Part shown: one piece after another, positions 1 through 9,559 of the stretch
Numbering within the stretch: the first letter of the stretch is position 1
Layout: every line of letters begins with the position of its first letter
Assembly (NCBI GenBank): GCA_029961685.1
Contig: JARWKL010000013.1
Span: forward strand, 22,846,922 to 22,910,921
Length of the DNA: 64,000 nucleotides
Source of the DNA: Aristolochia californica
Lineage: Eukaryota; Streptophyta; Magnoliopsida; Piperales; Aristolochiaceae
Direction: 5' to 3'
Translations under genes and position numbers: made by a program
Notes under the pieces: generated by a model
The model's input: the letters and a program-made list of their open reading frames with translations, nothing else
Database searches by the model: none
What the model was told of the DNA's origin: nothing

Positions 1-169
1 ACCTTTCTCTAACATCCCTTGATACTGTCAATTATGAACAACAAGTGTAGGCAGTATGGTAACATCTCCCCTGGATCTCTTACCAACTAGAGCATCTTGC
101 TCTTTTTCTAGCACAGGATTGTCAGCATCAGCATTTGAGGCGCCCATGCACTTCTCACTGTTCTTATTG

Positions 170-888
170 TTAAGTCCAAGAGATTTGATAACTGTATCTG
201 CACATTCCTTGTTGTACTTTTTTTTTCATCATAGGGCACCTTATTTGAAAGTCTATCACATTCAGTTTTGTGTGGTCATCATCATAACTTTCCATACTAT
301 CAAAAAGCTTGACTATGACATTTTTCACTATGCCAATCATAGATTGATCAACTTTAGCATCTGCTAATTTAAGATTTCCTACAAGTGTTTCAAGTGACTC
401 TTGAACTTCAGCTTGTGTGCCCATACTTGCACAAAGCTCCTCGCTGGCCTGTGTCAGTTGTTTGATCTCACGAATGAGGTGTTTCTCTTCTATCAATTGC
501 AAGGTCTTAAGTTGTATCTTATGCACCATGCCATGTATCCTTGCATCAATCTCATAAACAGAAGTGGAATTCTTCATCCCATTAATAATCTAGTGGACAA
601 AATCTAGTTCCCGAAATTTCGTATTGACAGCATTCCGTGCAACTCTTTCTTCTTATCTAGCAGCTAGAACATTGTCCCAGTACTCGGCACAAGTGGCTTT
701 TTTCTTCTGTAAAGCTACTGGAATGGAGTCCCTCTCCTGGGTATTTTTGTTTACTTCTAACTCAAGACAAAGATTGCCAAATTCAATTTCAGGTTCTTTT
801 GCAGGATTGACATCGTCCACAAAACTAGACTTTATTTCTTCAATCTCAACTGAGTCACTTCTAATAGCAAAATCATTCAACATGAATT
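170..888 (-). pseudogene. Proton-pump-interactor-like fragment, 3' part of a chimera
   Basis: On the minus strand one reading frame, broken by in-frame stops near 650 and 593, gives a charged coiled-coil-like protein. The stretches EEKHLIREIKQL and EIDARIHGMVHKIQ resemble the central coiled coil of plant proton-pump interactor (PPI1-like) proteins, which bind the regulatory tail of plasma-membrane H+-ATPase. The acidic part around 700-888 may be the same gene's N-terminal side, but I recognise it less well. It continues the frame of the beta-galactosidase fragment at 889-1420, so the two look fused. There is no start of its own, and the frame ends at 170. I infer a captured, non-functional fragment. 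The family assignment rests on motif memory only. Confidence 0.5.
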
Positions 889-1420
889 CACCTTTCTCAT
901 ATGACCCGCAATAGCCAGTGGCATTGCCGAAGCTCGCAAACTCAAGCTTTGAAATGGAATGGCCACTTGAACAAAACAATTCCAAGAGCCCTCCCTCTAG
1001 AATAGAACCACAAGCGGTTCCCACAATAAATTTCTGGAAGTTAACTCCAGTTGGGTTTCCTCCTAATTGAATGAACAAGGTCACAATGTTGCCATCCGGC
1101 TTCAAGAACGAGTTGGGCCCATAATACCATGTTTGAGTGGATTGTCCACACTGGATTGCACAATTTCTTGGTTTGTAGCCACCACGGTAATCACCATCAC
1201 CACACTGGATTGCACAATTTCCTAGTTTGTAGCCACCACGGTAATCACCATCACCACATCCTTCCAATGCAAGAGAGAAATTGGACCAGAACCTTCCCTT
1301 GCTGCATCCATTTACCCAAGCGTCCCCCTTACCCATGGTTTGGAGATTCACCACGACTAGTTCCAATCCATGAAGAGCTTTGAAGGTTGTTCTGTCCCAA
1401 ATCCTCATGTTGTTGATGGG
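889..1420 (-). pseudogene. Beta-galactosidase (GH35) C-terminal fragment with SUEL-lectin-like end
   Basis: The minus-strand frame contains landmarks of the C-terminal half of plant beta-galactosidases: MGKGDAWVNG and GRFW (family MGKGxAWVNGxSxGRYW), CGDGDYRGGY, a SFL segment, LGGNPTGVNFQ, then GTACGS and FASFGNATGYCGSYEKG of the galactose-binding lectin region. The catalytic GH35 barrel is absent. A 54-bp tandem duplication (1147-1254) repeats 18 residues of the cysteine-rich segment. Upstream it is fused to a poly(A)-binding-protein fragment and downstream to a PPI-like fragment, all on the same strand. The frame is open across this part, but with no promoter or normal start I infer a chimeric gene-capture product. 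Confidence 0.72.
1147..1254. repeat. 54-bp tandem duplication, two units
   Basis: Units 1147-1200 and 1201-1254 differ at only a couple of bases. The length is a multiple of three, so the reading frame of the beta-galactosidase fragment is kept and 18 residues are doubled. Confidence 0.9.
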
Positions 1421-1502
1421 CAGATTCTTGACATAAACATGATTAAATTTTGTCTCGTTTACAGAAGTCTCTCGATCCTGTTTACGAACGAATGGACCAA
1501 CA
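1421..1502 (-). pseudogene. Poly(A)-binding protein RRM fragment, part 1
   Basis: The minus-strand frame reads VGPFVRKQDRE and then KFNHVYVKNL. This matches the linker between RRM2 and RRM3 and the start of RRM3 (RNP2 VYVKNL) of plant cytoplasmic poly(A)-binding proteins. Element A interrupts the fragment at 1503; its upstream continuation lies at 4250-4286. The family identity is strong over this short stretch, and the rest of the gene is missing. Confidence 0.65.
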
Positions 1503-1808
1503 TGTTGGAAGATAAGCTCAAGGCCACATGACCAAGGAAGGACCAGAAGATGGGCCCAAGCCCATAAGAAGTAGGACCCACAATGATTACCATGAGCTGG
1601 CATCCTTATCACATCAGTTGGAAGATCAAGAATGACTCACAAAAGTATTTTATCCTATGGTCACAACAAAGAAGAGTTTTTTTTTGAGTTATGTTTGTCT
1701 TTTATTTATATTGAGTTATTTAATTATGTTAGGACTTATCTTTAAGCGTTAGAGTTTGGGTGTAATTGGGACAAGGGTAGTTTTATTGTAATTGGACTCT
1801 ACTACGTT

Positions 1809-1827
1809 CCTCTATTATAAATAGAGG
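1809..1827 (+). promoter_or_regulatory. TATA box inside a palindrome, LTR of element A
   Basis: CCTCTATTATAAATAGAGG is an inverted repeat with 8-bp arms centred on a TATA box in the 5' LTR. The same palindrome is intact in element B (16304-16322) and has one changed base in the 3' LTR of A. It is the probable core promoter of the LTR. Confidence 0.55.
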
Positions 1828-1895
1828 TTCATATACTTTGATTACAACAAGTTATTGATGCCAATGAAGTATTTCACTTTTCCATAAATTCAACA

Positions 1896-1910
1896 TGGTA
1901 TCGGAGCTGG
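1896..1910 (+). other. Primer binding site of element A
   Basis: TGGTATCGGAGCTGG directly follows the 5' LTR and matches the tRNA-iMet 3'-end primer site used by plant copia-like elements, with one change from TGGTATCAGAGC. Confidence 0.8.
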
Positions 1911-1959
1911 TTCTGTGAGTTGACTTTGTAAACTTACGGAGGTAATGTGATCCTTTTCT

Positions 1960-1994
1960 CTAAACCCTAAACCCTAAACCCTAAACCCTAAATT
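1960..1994. repeat. Interstitial telomere-type repeat (CTAAACC)n
   Basis: About five consecutive CTAAACC units (the plant telomere unit CCCTAAA) lie 65 bp inside element A's 5' LTR. Element B has only a decayed trace at the matching place (16445-16466). This is part of the retrotransposon leader, not a chromosome end. Confidence 0.9.
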
Positions 1995-3261
1995 TAGGTT
2001 CGTAGTTATTTTTTTAGTCCCTATACCTGCAGTTTTCTTTGCATTTTTTACCTCTATAAGGAGTTTTTTAATATTGTAAGATATACATTGACGGAAAGAT
2101 ATTTGAGTCTAATTTCCAAAGAAAAATGATTTGTTCCAATTTGAGTTATCTACAAAGAGATGTTGATATTTGAATGAGTGAAGGTCAGATTGCAAAAAGG
2201 TTCTAGCAGCAGCAGCAATCTTAAGATTCCGAGGTATTTTTTGCTATCAAGAAGTAGCATTTATATGGAGAAATATGTATCAAAAGAAATATCTGTAATT
2301 ATATTCTTTTAACTATTCCACCATTTTTTTATCTGAGTTATCTACAAATAGAAATCTATATTTGAAGCAGTAAAGGTCAGATTGAAAAAGAGGTTTGAGC
2401 AGCAGAAAACCTTAACTTCTGAGGTATTTTATGATATAAGAATGACACTTTATATGGAGAATTATATATCAAAAGAAAGATACGTAAGTCTATTTTCTTA
2501 CCTATTTAACAAATTCTTGGTATGATGTTTTTATAAAGATATATTATTCTTGGAAGAGTCTATGGTCATTCTGGAAAAAAAGGAGAAACAATACTTAGTT
2601 CTGCCAGATGACGAAGACCGAAATCTATTAGATTATTTATCTTCTAATAATTATAATTTATGAAGAGAAGTTATACTTGGATGAAATTTATTGAATTCTA
2701 ATTTATTAATGAGAAAATTTCATGTTAATCTGATCTATATTTAAAGAAATATTCACATTGGAAGAATCAAAGGTCATACTGGTATTCTGTTACATTGGAA
2801 ATCCGAATTTAAGCCGATTGTTTTGTGTCACTTTTTGAGTTGATATATCAGGAAAATATCTCACTTATCCCTGGTTTGAGGGCTTATTTATACATCTCTG
2901 TTATTTGGGCCTATTGCTACATCTATGATATTTGGTTCAAGCTGGGATCACTGCCATTACCTCCCAGCTTGAGGGCGAGAAGTACAAGAAGTACAAGAAA
3001 AAAGTATTTTATTTCATATGTTGTGAATAAGTTTATGTGACAAAAATATTCAAGAAAGGGGGAGCACAAGATGAACCTTGTGCATCTAAGAAGAAATTTT
3101 TATATCGGATTATTTCATGGGTTCTTTTAAAAAGTTTATTATTTGGTTCATGTTATATGTGTTGGAAGGTGGTCGTATTATATACAGTTGTTGCTATTAT
3201 GTCTCTTTGGGGACATTATTATTGAAGAAGAGGTGGCCTCATATCATCATTTATTTTACCC

Positions 3262-3425
3262 CATAAAAAATATCACGATTGGGAAACCATGACGGAGGAT
3301 ACCCTATAAAAAAATATCACAATTGGGAACCCATGATGGGCCCTGTCAATAAAATATATATCACGGTTGGGAAACCATGATCGGCCCTGTCAAAAAATAT
3401 CACAGTTTGGAAACCATGATGGAGA
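3262..3425. repeat. Minisatellite in element A interior
   Basis: Four degenerate units of about 45-55 bp, each with AAATATCAC followed by TTGGGAAACCATGA. Element B has a related array at 17710-17850 (units with TTGGGACACCATGA). It is noncoding and specific to this family. Confidence 0.7.
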
Positions 3426-4249
3426 AACTTATTATTACATCTATGTTATCCCCCCTTGTTATGGCTTTTATGACTCCTACTACTTGAGAGTCGTTGTCTT
3501 GTGGAGGGACACGGTGGTGGACACTTCAGAGCAATATTGATAGACACACTACCGAAAGAAGACGGAGTGTGCCCTACATCCAGCATTAGGACTGAAGTAT
3601 GAAGTAATGGCTTACCGGCTAGGAGTGATTATTACTCTCACTTATATTATGCCAGCAGGGCCTCGTGGAAGGACGCAACAGTGTGAGGAGGAATGTTGGA
3701 AGATGAAGGCATGTTGGAAGTTGTGCTATTTTATACAAAAATATTCTATACATAATTTGTAGCAAGTTAGGATTTCATGTTGTTCTCTTATCCCCAGCTT
3801 GAGGGGGAGTGTTGGAAGATAAGCTCAAGCCCACACGACCAAGGAAGGCCCACATATCTAAGATTACTATAAGATGGGCCACATGACCAAGGAAGGCCCA
3901 GAAGATGGGCCCAAGCCCATATGAAGTAGGACCCACAATGATTACCATGAGCTGATATCCTTATCACATCAGTTGGAAGATACAGTAGGACTCACAAAAG
4001 TATCTTATCTTATGGTCACGATAAATAAGAGTTTTTGTTTGAGTTATGTTTGTCTTTTATCTATATTGAGTTATTTAATTATGTTAGGACTTATCTTTAA
4101 GTATTAGAGTTTGGGTGTAATTGGGACAAGGGTAGTTTATTGTAATTGGACTCTACTACCTTCCTCTATTATAAATTGAGGTTCATGTACTCTGATTACG
4201 ACAAGTTCTTGATGTCAATAAAGTATTTCACTTTTCCATAAATTCAACA

Positions 4250-4286
4250 CAACAAAAACTTGCTTATCATTCAGGAGCATCCCATG
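4250..4286 (-). pseudogene. Poly(A)-binding protein fragment, part 2
   Basis: Past the element-A target duplication the minus strand reads GMLLNDKQVFVG, the end of PABP RRM2. It joins exactly to part 1 once element A and one CAACA copy are ignored. Beyond 4286 the similarity stops, so this is a capture or rearrangement border. Confidence 0.6.
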
Positions 4287-4431
4287 AAGCACGAACAAGG
4301 CCCGAGCAACATACATGGGACCCAAAAAATTAAGCCCCACATTGACAATTTGACAACGAACATACTGTCAGAGTGGTTCTGTCCACTCTTGTAAGTGGTA
4401 GTTTTCCGCACTTAACAAATCGGTCTGTTGG

Positions 4432-4675
4432 ATTGTATTGGCTAGCCACTGTCATGGTATCAGAGCTGGGGCACCAAGTTCCACGTTCGAATCCCGTGGG
4501 GAACGGTAAGGAGCAGGAACGGTGGGTGTCAGAGCTAGGTGGTTCCGGTCCACCTGGGTTAGGTTCCGTCCTCCCCTGGTCTAGTGATGGGTTAGGTACT
4601 TGGCTTTACGTACCTGGGTTAGGTTCCGTCCGCCCCTTGTCACATACGCATAGGGACTATGCTCATCAATAGAAA
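4432..4675 (+). other. Possible tRNA-derived SINE remnant
   Basis: GGTATCAGAGCTGG is followed by ACGTTCGAATCCCGT, which resembles a pol III B box (GTTCGAATCC). Downstream, CCTGGGTTAGGTTCCGTCC occurs twice (near 4552 and 4612), and a short A-rich stretch follows. No target duplication was found, so the SINE label is tentative. Confidence 0.3.
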
Positions 4676-4689
4676 AACAAAGCCCCCCC

Positions 4690-5706
4690 AAAAAAATTCT
4701 CTGCAGTACCCATAAAATTTTTTCTATGAATCCCGGCGTCCCTAGAAAAATTTCATCTCGAATTTATTACACCCAAGCCAAAATTCCAGCAATTGGGCAC
4801 TGGTTCTCTGCTTCACGGAACAGAGAAGCACCGTCCCCAATTTTTGGGCAACATTTCTGTTGCTCAAGCTCTTGGAGCCCCATCAACCCCATGGAACAAC
4901 CAATTTGACCTAAAAATCAAGGGTGTTTCCGAAGCTTACCCTCATTTGCGTTGAAGATGGTTCCCCACTGGACTGCCGAGAGCGAGATTGAGATGGAGAG
5001 TGAGAATCCGGAAGCCAAAGCCCACCGTATTTGTTTTCGTCAACGCCTCTTCTTTTTCCAGTGACGAATAGCAGCCCTTTGTGGGTTCGCTGCTTATATA
5101 TTTTCCGAGATAGTGGAGGGACGGCCGAACTGATTTATTGAGACAGAGTCGATTTTTTCATCTGTTGTTCTGGGAGACATTCTACTAGCCGTGAGGAGTG
5201 ATTTTTTGAGGTCAAACCCAAATCAACCCTTACCGACGAGGTTTTGGCAGCATACCCCTCCGATTTCAGATTTCCAGGGTCCCCGCCGTCTGATTTCGAA
5301 AGTTTTTGAGGCCAATTCAAATTTGATGTTGACTTCAATTTCTCATGTGCAGTGTCCCTATTGTCTGATTTCCATGATCGGGGAACTAATTTTGTCTGGC
5401 CCGTCGCTGGACTTCCATGCTCGAAAATATTGGAATTTCCTAGCCCTTGGCCTTTCTGCTCGTCTGAGACAGCTTCTACTGCCTCTCGTTCAGTGTTTAT
5501 TTCATGCTCAGAGACGATGAAATTTTCTGTGGCATCAAGATCCCTCTTAATTGCAGAAATTTCAATGGAAGTTCTACGCATTCCCTCCCGCAAAGATTCT
5601 TTCCATTCTATAAGTCCTGAACGTATTTTTTCCAATGAATTGAGTAGGGCAATACATGTTTCTTCAAACGAAGAATGGCTCATTGTGTTCCCGCTCTGAT
5701 ACCAAT
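4690..5706 (-). mobile_element. Truncated 5' internal part of an LTR retrotransposon
   Basis: On the minus strand this follows directly from the LTR 5707-6161: primer site at 5692-5706, then an open frame from 5683 to 5135 (about 182 codons, starting MSHSSFEE), then decayed sequence. The frame is rich in charged residues and I do not recognise a domain; a gag N-terminus is the likeliest reading from its place. No second LTR is seen at the lower end. Confidence 0.55.
5692..5706 (-). other. Primer binding site
   Basis: The minus strand reads ATTGGTATCAGAGCG next to the LTR end at 5707, a standard tRNA-Met primer site. Confidence 0.8.
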
Positions 5707-6161
5707 TGTTATGGTCCCAGATCTGACACATGGATTTTTAGGGAAGAAGAAGAGAAAGATGAAGATCAAGCCCAAGGGAAGCTTGATAACCCTAGGTTCG
5801 TTAAGGAGATCGAACACCCCTGAGCTCGTTGAGGAGAACTCAAAACCTTGTTTAACCTAAATCAATGCTTGTCTTTCTCATTATTCTTACCCCTTAAATA
5901 GGGTTCACCTTTACAAGTTTTAAGATAAAATATTACAAAAATACCACTATAAATAAAATATTCCAAAAATACCCTTATGGCCTAAAACTAAAATAAAATA
6001 AAGTAAATTAAAGAAAAAAATTCAAATAATAATGTTATTGCGCACATAACAAAAATTAAGAGTGATTAAGGGGATTACATATAGTTTACATAATTAAAGG
6101 ATTTACGAAATACTTACAGGATTTCTTCTTAAGGGAAGAAATCTCTGAGGAAATCTCAACA
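5707..6161 (-). repeat. LTR (455 bp) shared by two internal fragments
   Basis: It is bounded by TGTT and AACA. On the low side it touches a primer site (5' LTR position for 4690-5706). On the high side it touches the purine tract ACTTGAGGGGGAG (3' LTR position for the copia pol at 6162-10622). One LTR serving both suggests recombination between two copies, or a tandem array later cut at both ends. Confidence 0.8.
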
Positions 6162-6168
6162 CTCCCCC

Positions 6169-6929
6169 TCAAGTTGGTGCATAGATATCACTCATACCCA
6201 ACTTTTCAAGACAATTTTTAAAGGCTTGATAAGAGACTGCCTTGGACAGCACATCGACAAGCTGATTTTGAGACCTAACATGAGGGACTTCAATGATTCT
6301 TGTTTCTAACTTTTCCTTAATAAAGTGCCTATCAACTTCAACATGTTTAGTTCTATCATGCTGAACTGGGTTGTGGGCAATATCACATGTTGCCTTACTG
6401 TCACAGTATAATTTCATAGGACTTGTCTGCTCAATATATAGTTCTTGTATCAGATTTTTTATCCATAACAATTCACATATTGTCTTGGTCATTCCCTATA
6501 TTCGGCTTCAACTAGCGATCTGGCCACCACCTCTTGTTTCTTATTTCTCCAAGTGACCAAATTTTTGCCTACAAATGTAAAGTATTCATATGTAGATCGC
6601 CGATCCTCTATTGACCCAACCCAATCGGCATCGATATAACCTTCAATTTTCAAGTTGTCACCCATTTTAAATAAAATTCCTTTCCCTGGAGATGATTTCA
6701 AGCAGCGCAAGATACGGTTGACGGCATTCATATGTTCTTCACTTTGAGACTGCATAAATTGACTAACCACACTTAGTACATAAGCTAAATCTGGTCTGGT
6801 ATGTGCAAGATACATTAACCTCAGGACTAGTCTCTGATAACATTCCTTGTTAGCAGGAACTTGATTTGAATGTGTTCCCAGTTTTAGATTTTCTTCCATG
6901 GGAATACTGACTGGACTACATGTTGTCAT
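6169..6929 (-). pseudogene. Copia RNase H domain
   Basis: Two adjoining frames. 6489-6929 begins with the RT-RNase H connection and ends DADWVGSIEDRRST and SLVEAEYRE (family SSxEAEY). 6169-6492 has LYCDSKATCDIAHNPVQHDRTKHVEVD and ends KLGMSDIYAPT just before the purine tract. This is the usual C-terminal end of copia polyproteins. The two frames meet at 6489-6492 with a frameshift. Confidence 0.85.
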
Positions 6930-6961
6930 ACAGTTTCCTTCAACAAGTCCAAAGGATTATT

Positions 6962-7939
6962 TCATTGAGATAGATAAATTCCTTCCTTTGATCTTGACAC
7001 TTCAATACCAAGAAAATATTTTAAGTAGCCAAGATCTTTCTTTTCAAACTCTCTGGCAAGATGACTTTGCAATGCCTTCTTTTTTTTTGGATCATTCCCA
7101 GTTACTATCATATCATCAATATATACAATAAGAGTTGTGATTGCCTCCTTGTTAGATTTCAGGAAGAGAGTATGATCTGAGTTGCTTTGGTTGTATTCGA
7201 TAGATTTCATAAAATTGGCAAACCTTCCAAACCACACCCTTGGGGTCTGCTTCAAACCATATAGGAATTTCATCAGTTTACATACTTTTTTGCATCCTTT
7301 GGTTTGCATAATACATCTAGGAGGTAATTCCATATATACTTCTTCTTGGAGATCTTTGTGCAAAAATACATTTTTAACATCAAACTGATATAAGGGCCAG
7401 TCAAGATTCACAGCCACAGATAGTTGAATCCAAATATTATTGATTTTGGCCACTGGTGTAAATGTCTCCATGTAATCGATCCCATTGGTTTGAGTATATC
7501 TTTTGGCGATAAGCCTTGCTTTGAACCTTTCAATGGTACCATCGGATTTATATTTGATGGTAAATACCCACCTGCATCCAACTGGTTTCTTTCTTATAGG
7601 TAGGTCACCCACTTCCCACGTTGAATTCTTTTGGAGGGACCTCATTTCTTCATTCATAGCTTTTTTCCACTTAGGATCTTTCAAGGCTTCCTGCACACTA
7701 TTAGGCTTAGATATAGCAGATAATTGATTCACAAGTACTTCATTTGCCTTTGACAATCTATGATAAGATACAAAATTATGTATGGGATACTGAGATTTAG
7801 CAGTGAGAAGAGGTTCATAATTGACTCTAGGTTTTCCTCTTGTGGTTCGATGAGGTAGCACTCTTAGTTGAGTTTCGGAACTTACCTGAGGCTCAGACAT
7901 GGATTCAAACTCAAAAAAACAATTGATCCACTGGTACAC
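6962..7939 (-). pseudogene. Copia reverse transcriptase domain
   Basis: About 325 codons are open. Landmarks include GCRWVFTIKYKSDGTIERFKARL, QFDVKNVFLHKDLQEEVYMELPP, FLYGLKQTPRVWF and the catalytic box YIDDMIVTGND. It lacks an internal stop but is separated from RNase H by a short gap and from integrase by a duplicated segment. Confidence 0.9.
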
Positions 7940-7987
7940 TATGAGTGATGGTGGGGGGGGGGGGGAGGGGGGAGGTGGAAGATGTTG

Positions 7988-8265
7988 GCTGAGACTCTGG
8001 TTGCATCATTTCCATATGGTCTTGTCTGTCTCCATCCTGTGAATCATGCTCATATGTATCATTTTGATGTTCACTAGTGTAATCTGAATACTCACCACTT
8101 GTAGTATCCAAGGTGACTAAATGATGGCTAAGACTCTGGTTGCATCACTTCCATATGGTCTTGTCTATCTCCATCCTGTGAATCATGCTCATTTGTATCA
8201 TTTTGATGTTCACTGGTGTAATTTGAATACTCACCACTTGTAGTATCCAAGGTGTCCAAATGATG
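7988..8265. repeat. 139-bp tandem duplication inside copia pol
   Basis: Units 7988-8126 and 8127-8265 are highly similar. Since 139 is not a multiple of three, the second copy is shifted in frame, which by itself disables the integrase-RT linker of this copy. Confidence 0.88.
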
Positions 8266-8454
8266 ATTAAGGGTCTTCAATTCAATCATGTTCTCTCCCT
8301 GTATTGAAGACTCAGGAGTAGAATAATACATGTTATCTTCATGGAATACCACATCAAGAGTGACATACAATTTGCGAGAAGGATGGTGATAACAACGATA
8401 ACCTTTCTAATGTTGAGCATAACCAACAAAGATACACATGATAGCTTGGGGTTC

Positions 8455-9177
8455 CTATTTATTTCTGAATGGCTTATGGAGGTGAACAAAGGCTACACAC
8501 CCAAAAACTTTAGGTGGAAAATTCAGCACAGCAGGTGAACTTATTGTTTTATGAAGAAAACTCAAGAGAGTCTGAAATTGTAATGCATTCGAGGGTATTC
8601 GGTTGATAAGATAAGTTGTAGTTGTGATGGCTTCACCCCAGTAACTAGCCGACATATGATCTTTAAACATGGAAGCACGAACAACCTCAAGAAGGTGGCA
8701 GTTCTTTCGCTCTGCAACCCTATTTTGTTGAGGGGTGTACGGACAAGTAGTTTTATGAGTAATACCATGATCATCTAGATATTCTTTCAAATTTTGATTC
8801 AAAAATTCTCCACCATTATCACTTCGAAGAGTTTGTATTATAGAATGATATTGAGTGACTATCATTTTGTGAAATTGTTTGAACAGCAAACTAACTTCAC
8901 TTTTTGACTTCATTAAGCAAATCCAAGTCATACGGGTGTGATCATCAACAAAATAAGCAAACCACCGTTTATCACTAAGAAAGGCTATATTTATTGAACC
9001 CCATACATCAGAGTGGATAATCATAAAGGGTATTAGACTCCTATTCATGCTTATTTGAAATGGAACACAATGGTTTTTAGCCAATTCACATACATCACAC
9101 TTAAAATTTGAAACAGATAATTTTGCAAAGAGTTTTGGAAACAATTTCTTTAAATAACCAAAGGATGAGTGACCCAA
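8455..9177 (-). pseudogene. Copia integrase core
   Basis: The zinc-binding part has CDVCELAKNH after a GHSSF segment. The core then shows the three acidic residues: HSDVWG, LRSDNGGEF and RVAERKN. The end drifts into another frame near 8455. The domain would join element cDNA to host DNA; here it is part of a dead copy. Confidence 0.88.
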
Positions 9178-9239
9178 CCGTTTATGTCATAACCAAATTT
9201 CACAATCTACAAATTTATTCTTCATGGAGAATGCTTGGG

Positions 9240-9500
9240 CTAACTAATGAGCCACTGATAAAAAAGAAATTGATTGAGGGTTGGAACAACTAATACAGAA
9301 TCAAGACTCAGATTTTCAATGAGAGTGATGGAACCTTCTCTAATAACATGAGAGGGAGTATCATTTGTTGTAGATACGATATAATGTTCAGATGATTTCA
9401 TACTTTTAACATGATGTTTGTCAAAGGTCATATGATCAATAGCACTAGAATCAATAATCCATTCACTATTTCTACTAGGAACGAAAGTATTAAGAACCTT
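9240..9500 (-). pseudogene. Copia protease region
   Basis: The minus strand reads WIIDSSAIDHM at about 9440-9475, where copia proteases have WIIDSGATxHM. The glycine of the catalytic D-S/T-G triad is a serine here, which should inactivate the aspartic protease. Confidence 0.7.
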
Positions 9501-9559
9501 ACCATATGTAGCAATTAAAACTGATGCATCCTCAGTTGTGTGAGAGGTGGAAGGTTCTG

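Larger units (their letters stand above)
1503..4249 (+). mobile_element. Element A: complete noncoding LTR retrotransposon
   Basis: The LTRs are 1503-1895 and 3810-4249. Both start TGTTGGAAGATAAGCTC and end in AACA. A 5-bp target duplication CAACA lies at 1498-1502 and 4250-4254. The primer site TGGTATCGGAGC (tRNA-Met type) follows the 5' LTR, and the purine tract GCTTGAGGGGGAG precedes the 3' LTR. The roughly 1.9-kb interior has no gag, protease, integrase or reverse transcriptase that I can recognise; its longest open frames are under about 75 codons. It holds a telomere-like repeat, a minisatellite and a conserved 3' module shared with B, C, D and F. It must have been mobilised by proteins supplied elsewhere. 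The 5' LTR is about 47 bp shorter than the 3' LTR because it keeps one, not two, copies of a GACCAAGGAAGG-containing repeat. Confidence 0.93.

Noticed and set aside
1960..1994. Chromosome-end telomere
   Set aside because: Only five units, placed inside a retrotransposon leader and flanked by unique element sequence.
4373..4672. 99-codon plus-strand frame
   Set aside because: It covers the tRNA-like/SINE-like repeat and its duplicated phrase. Composition, not a gene.
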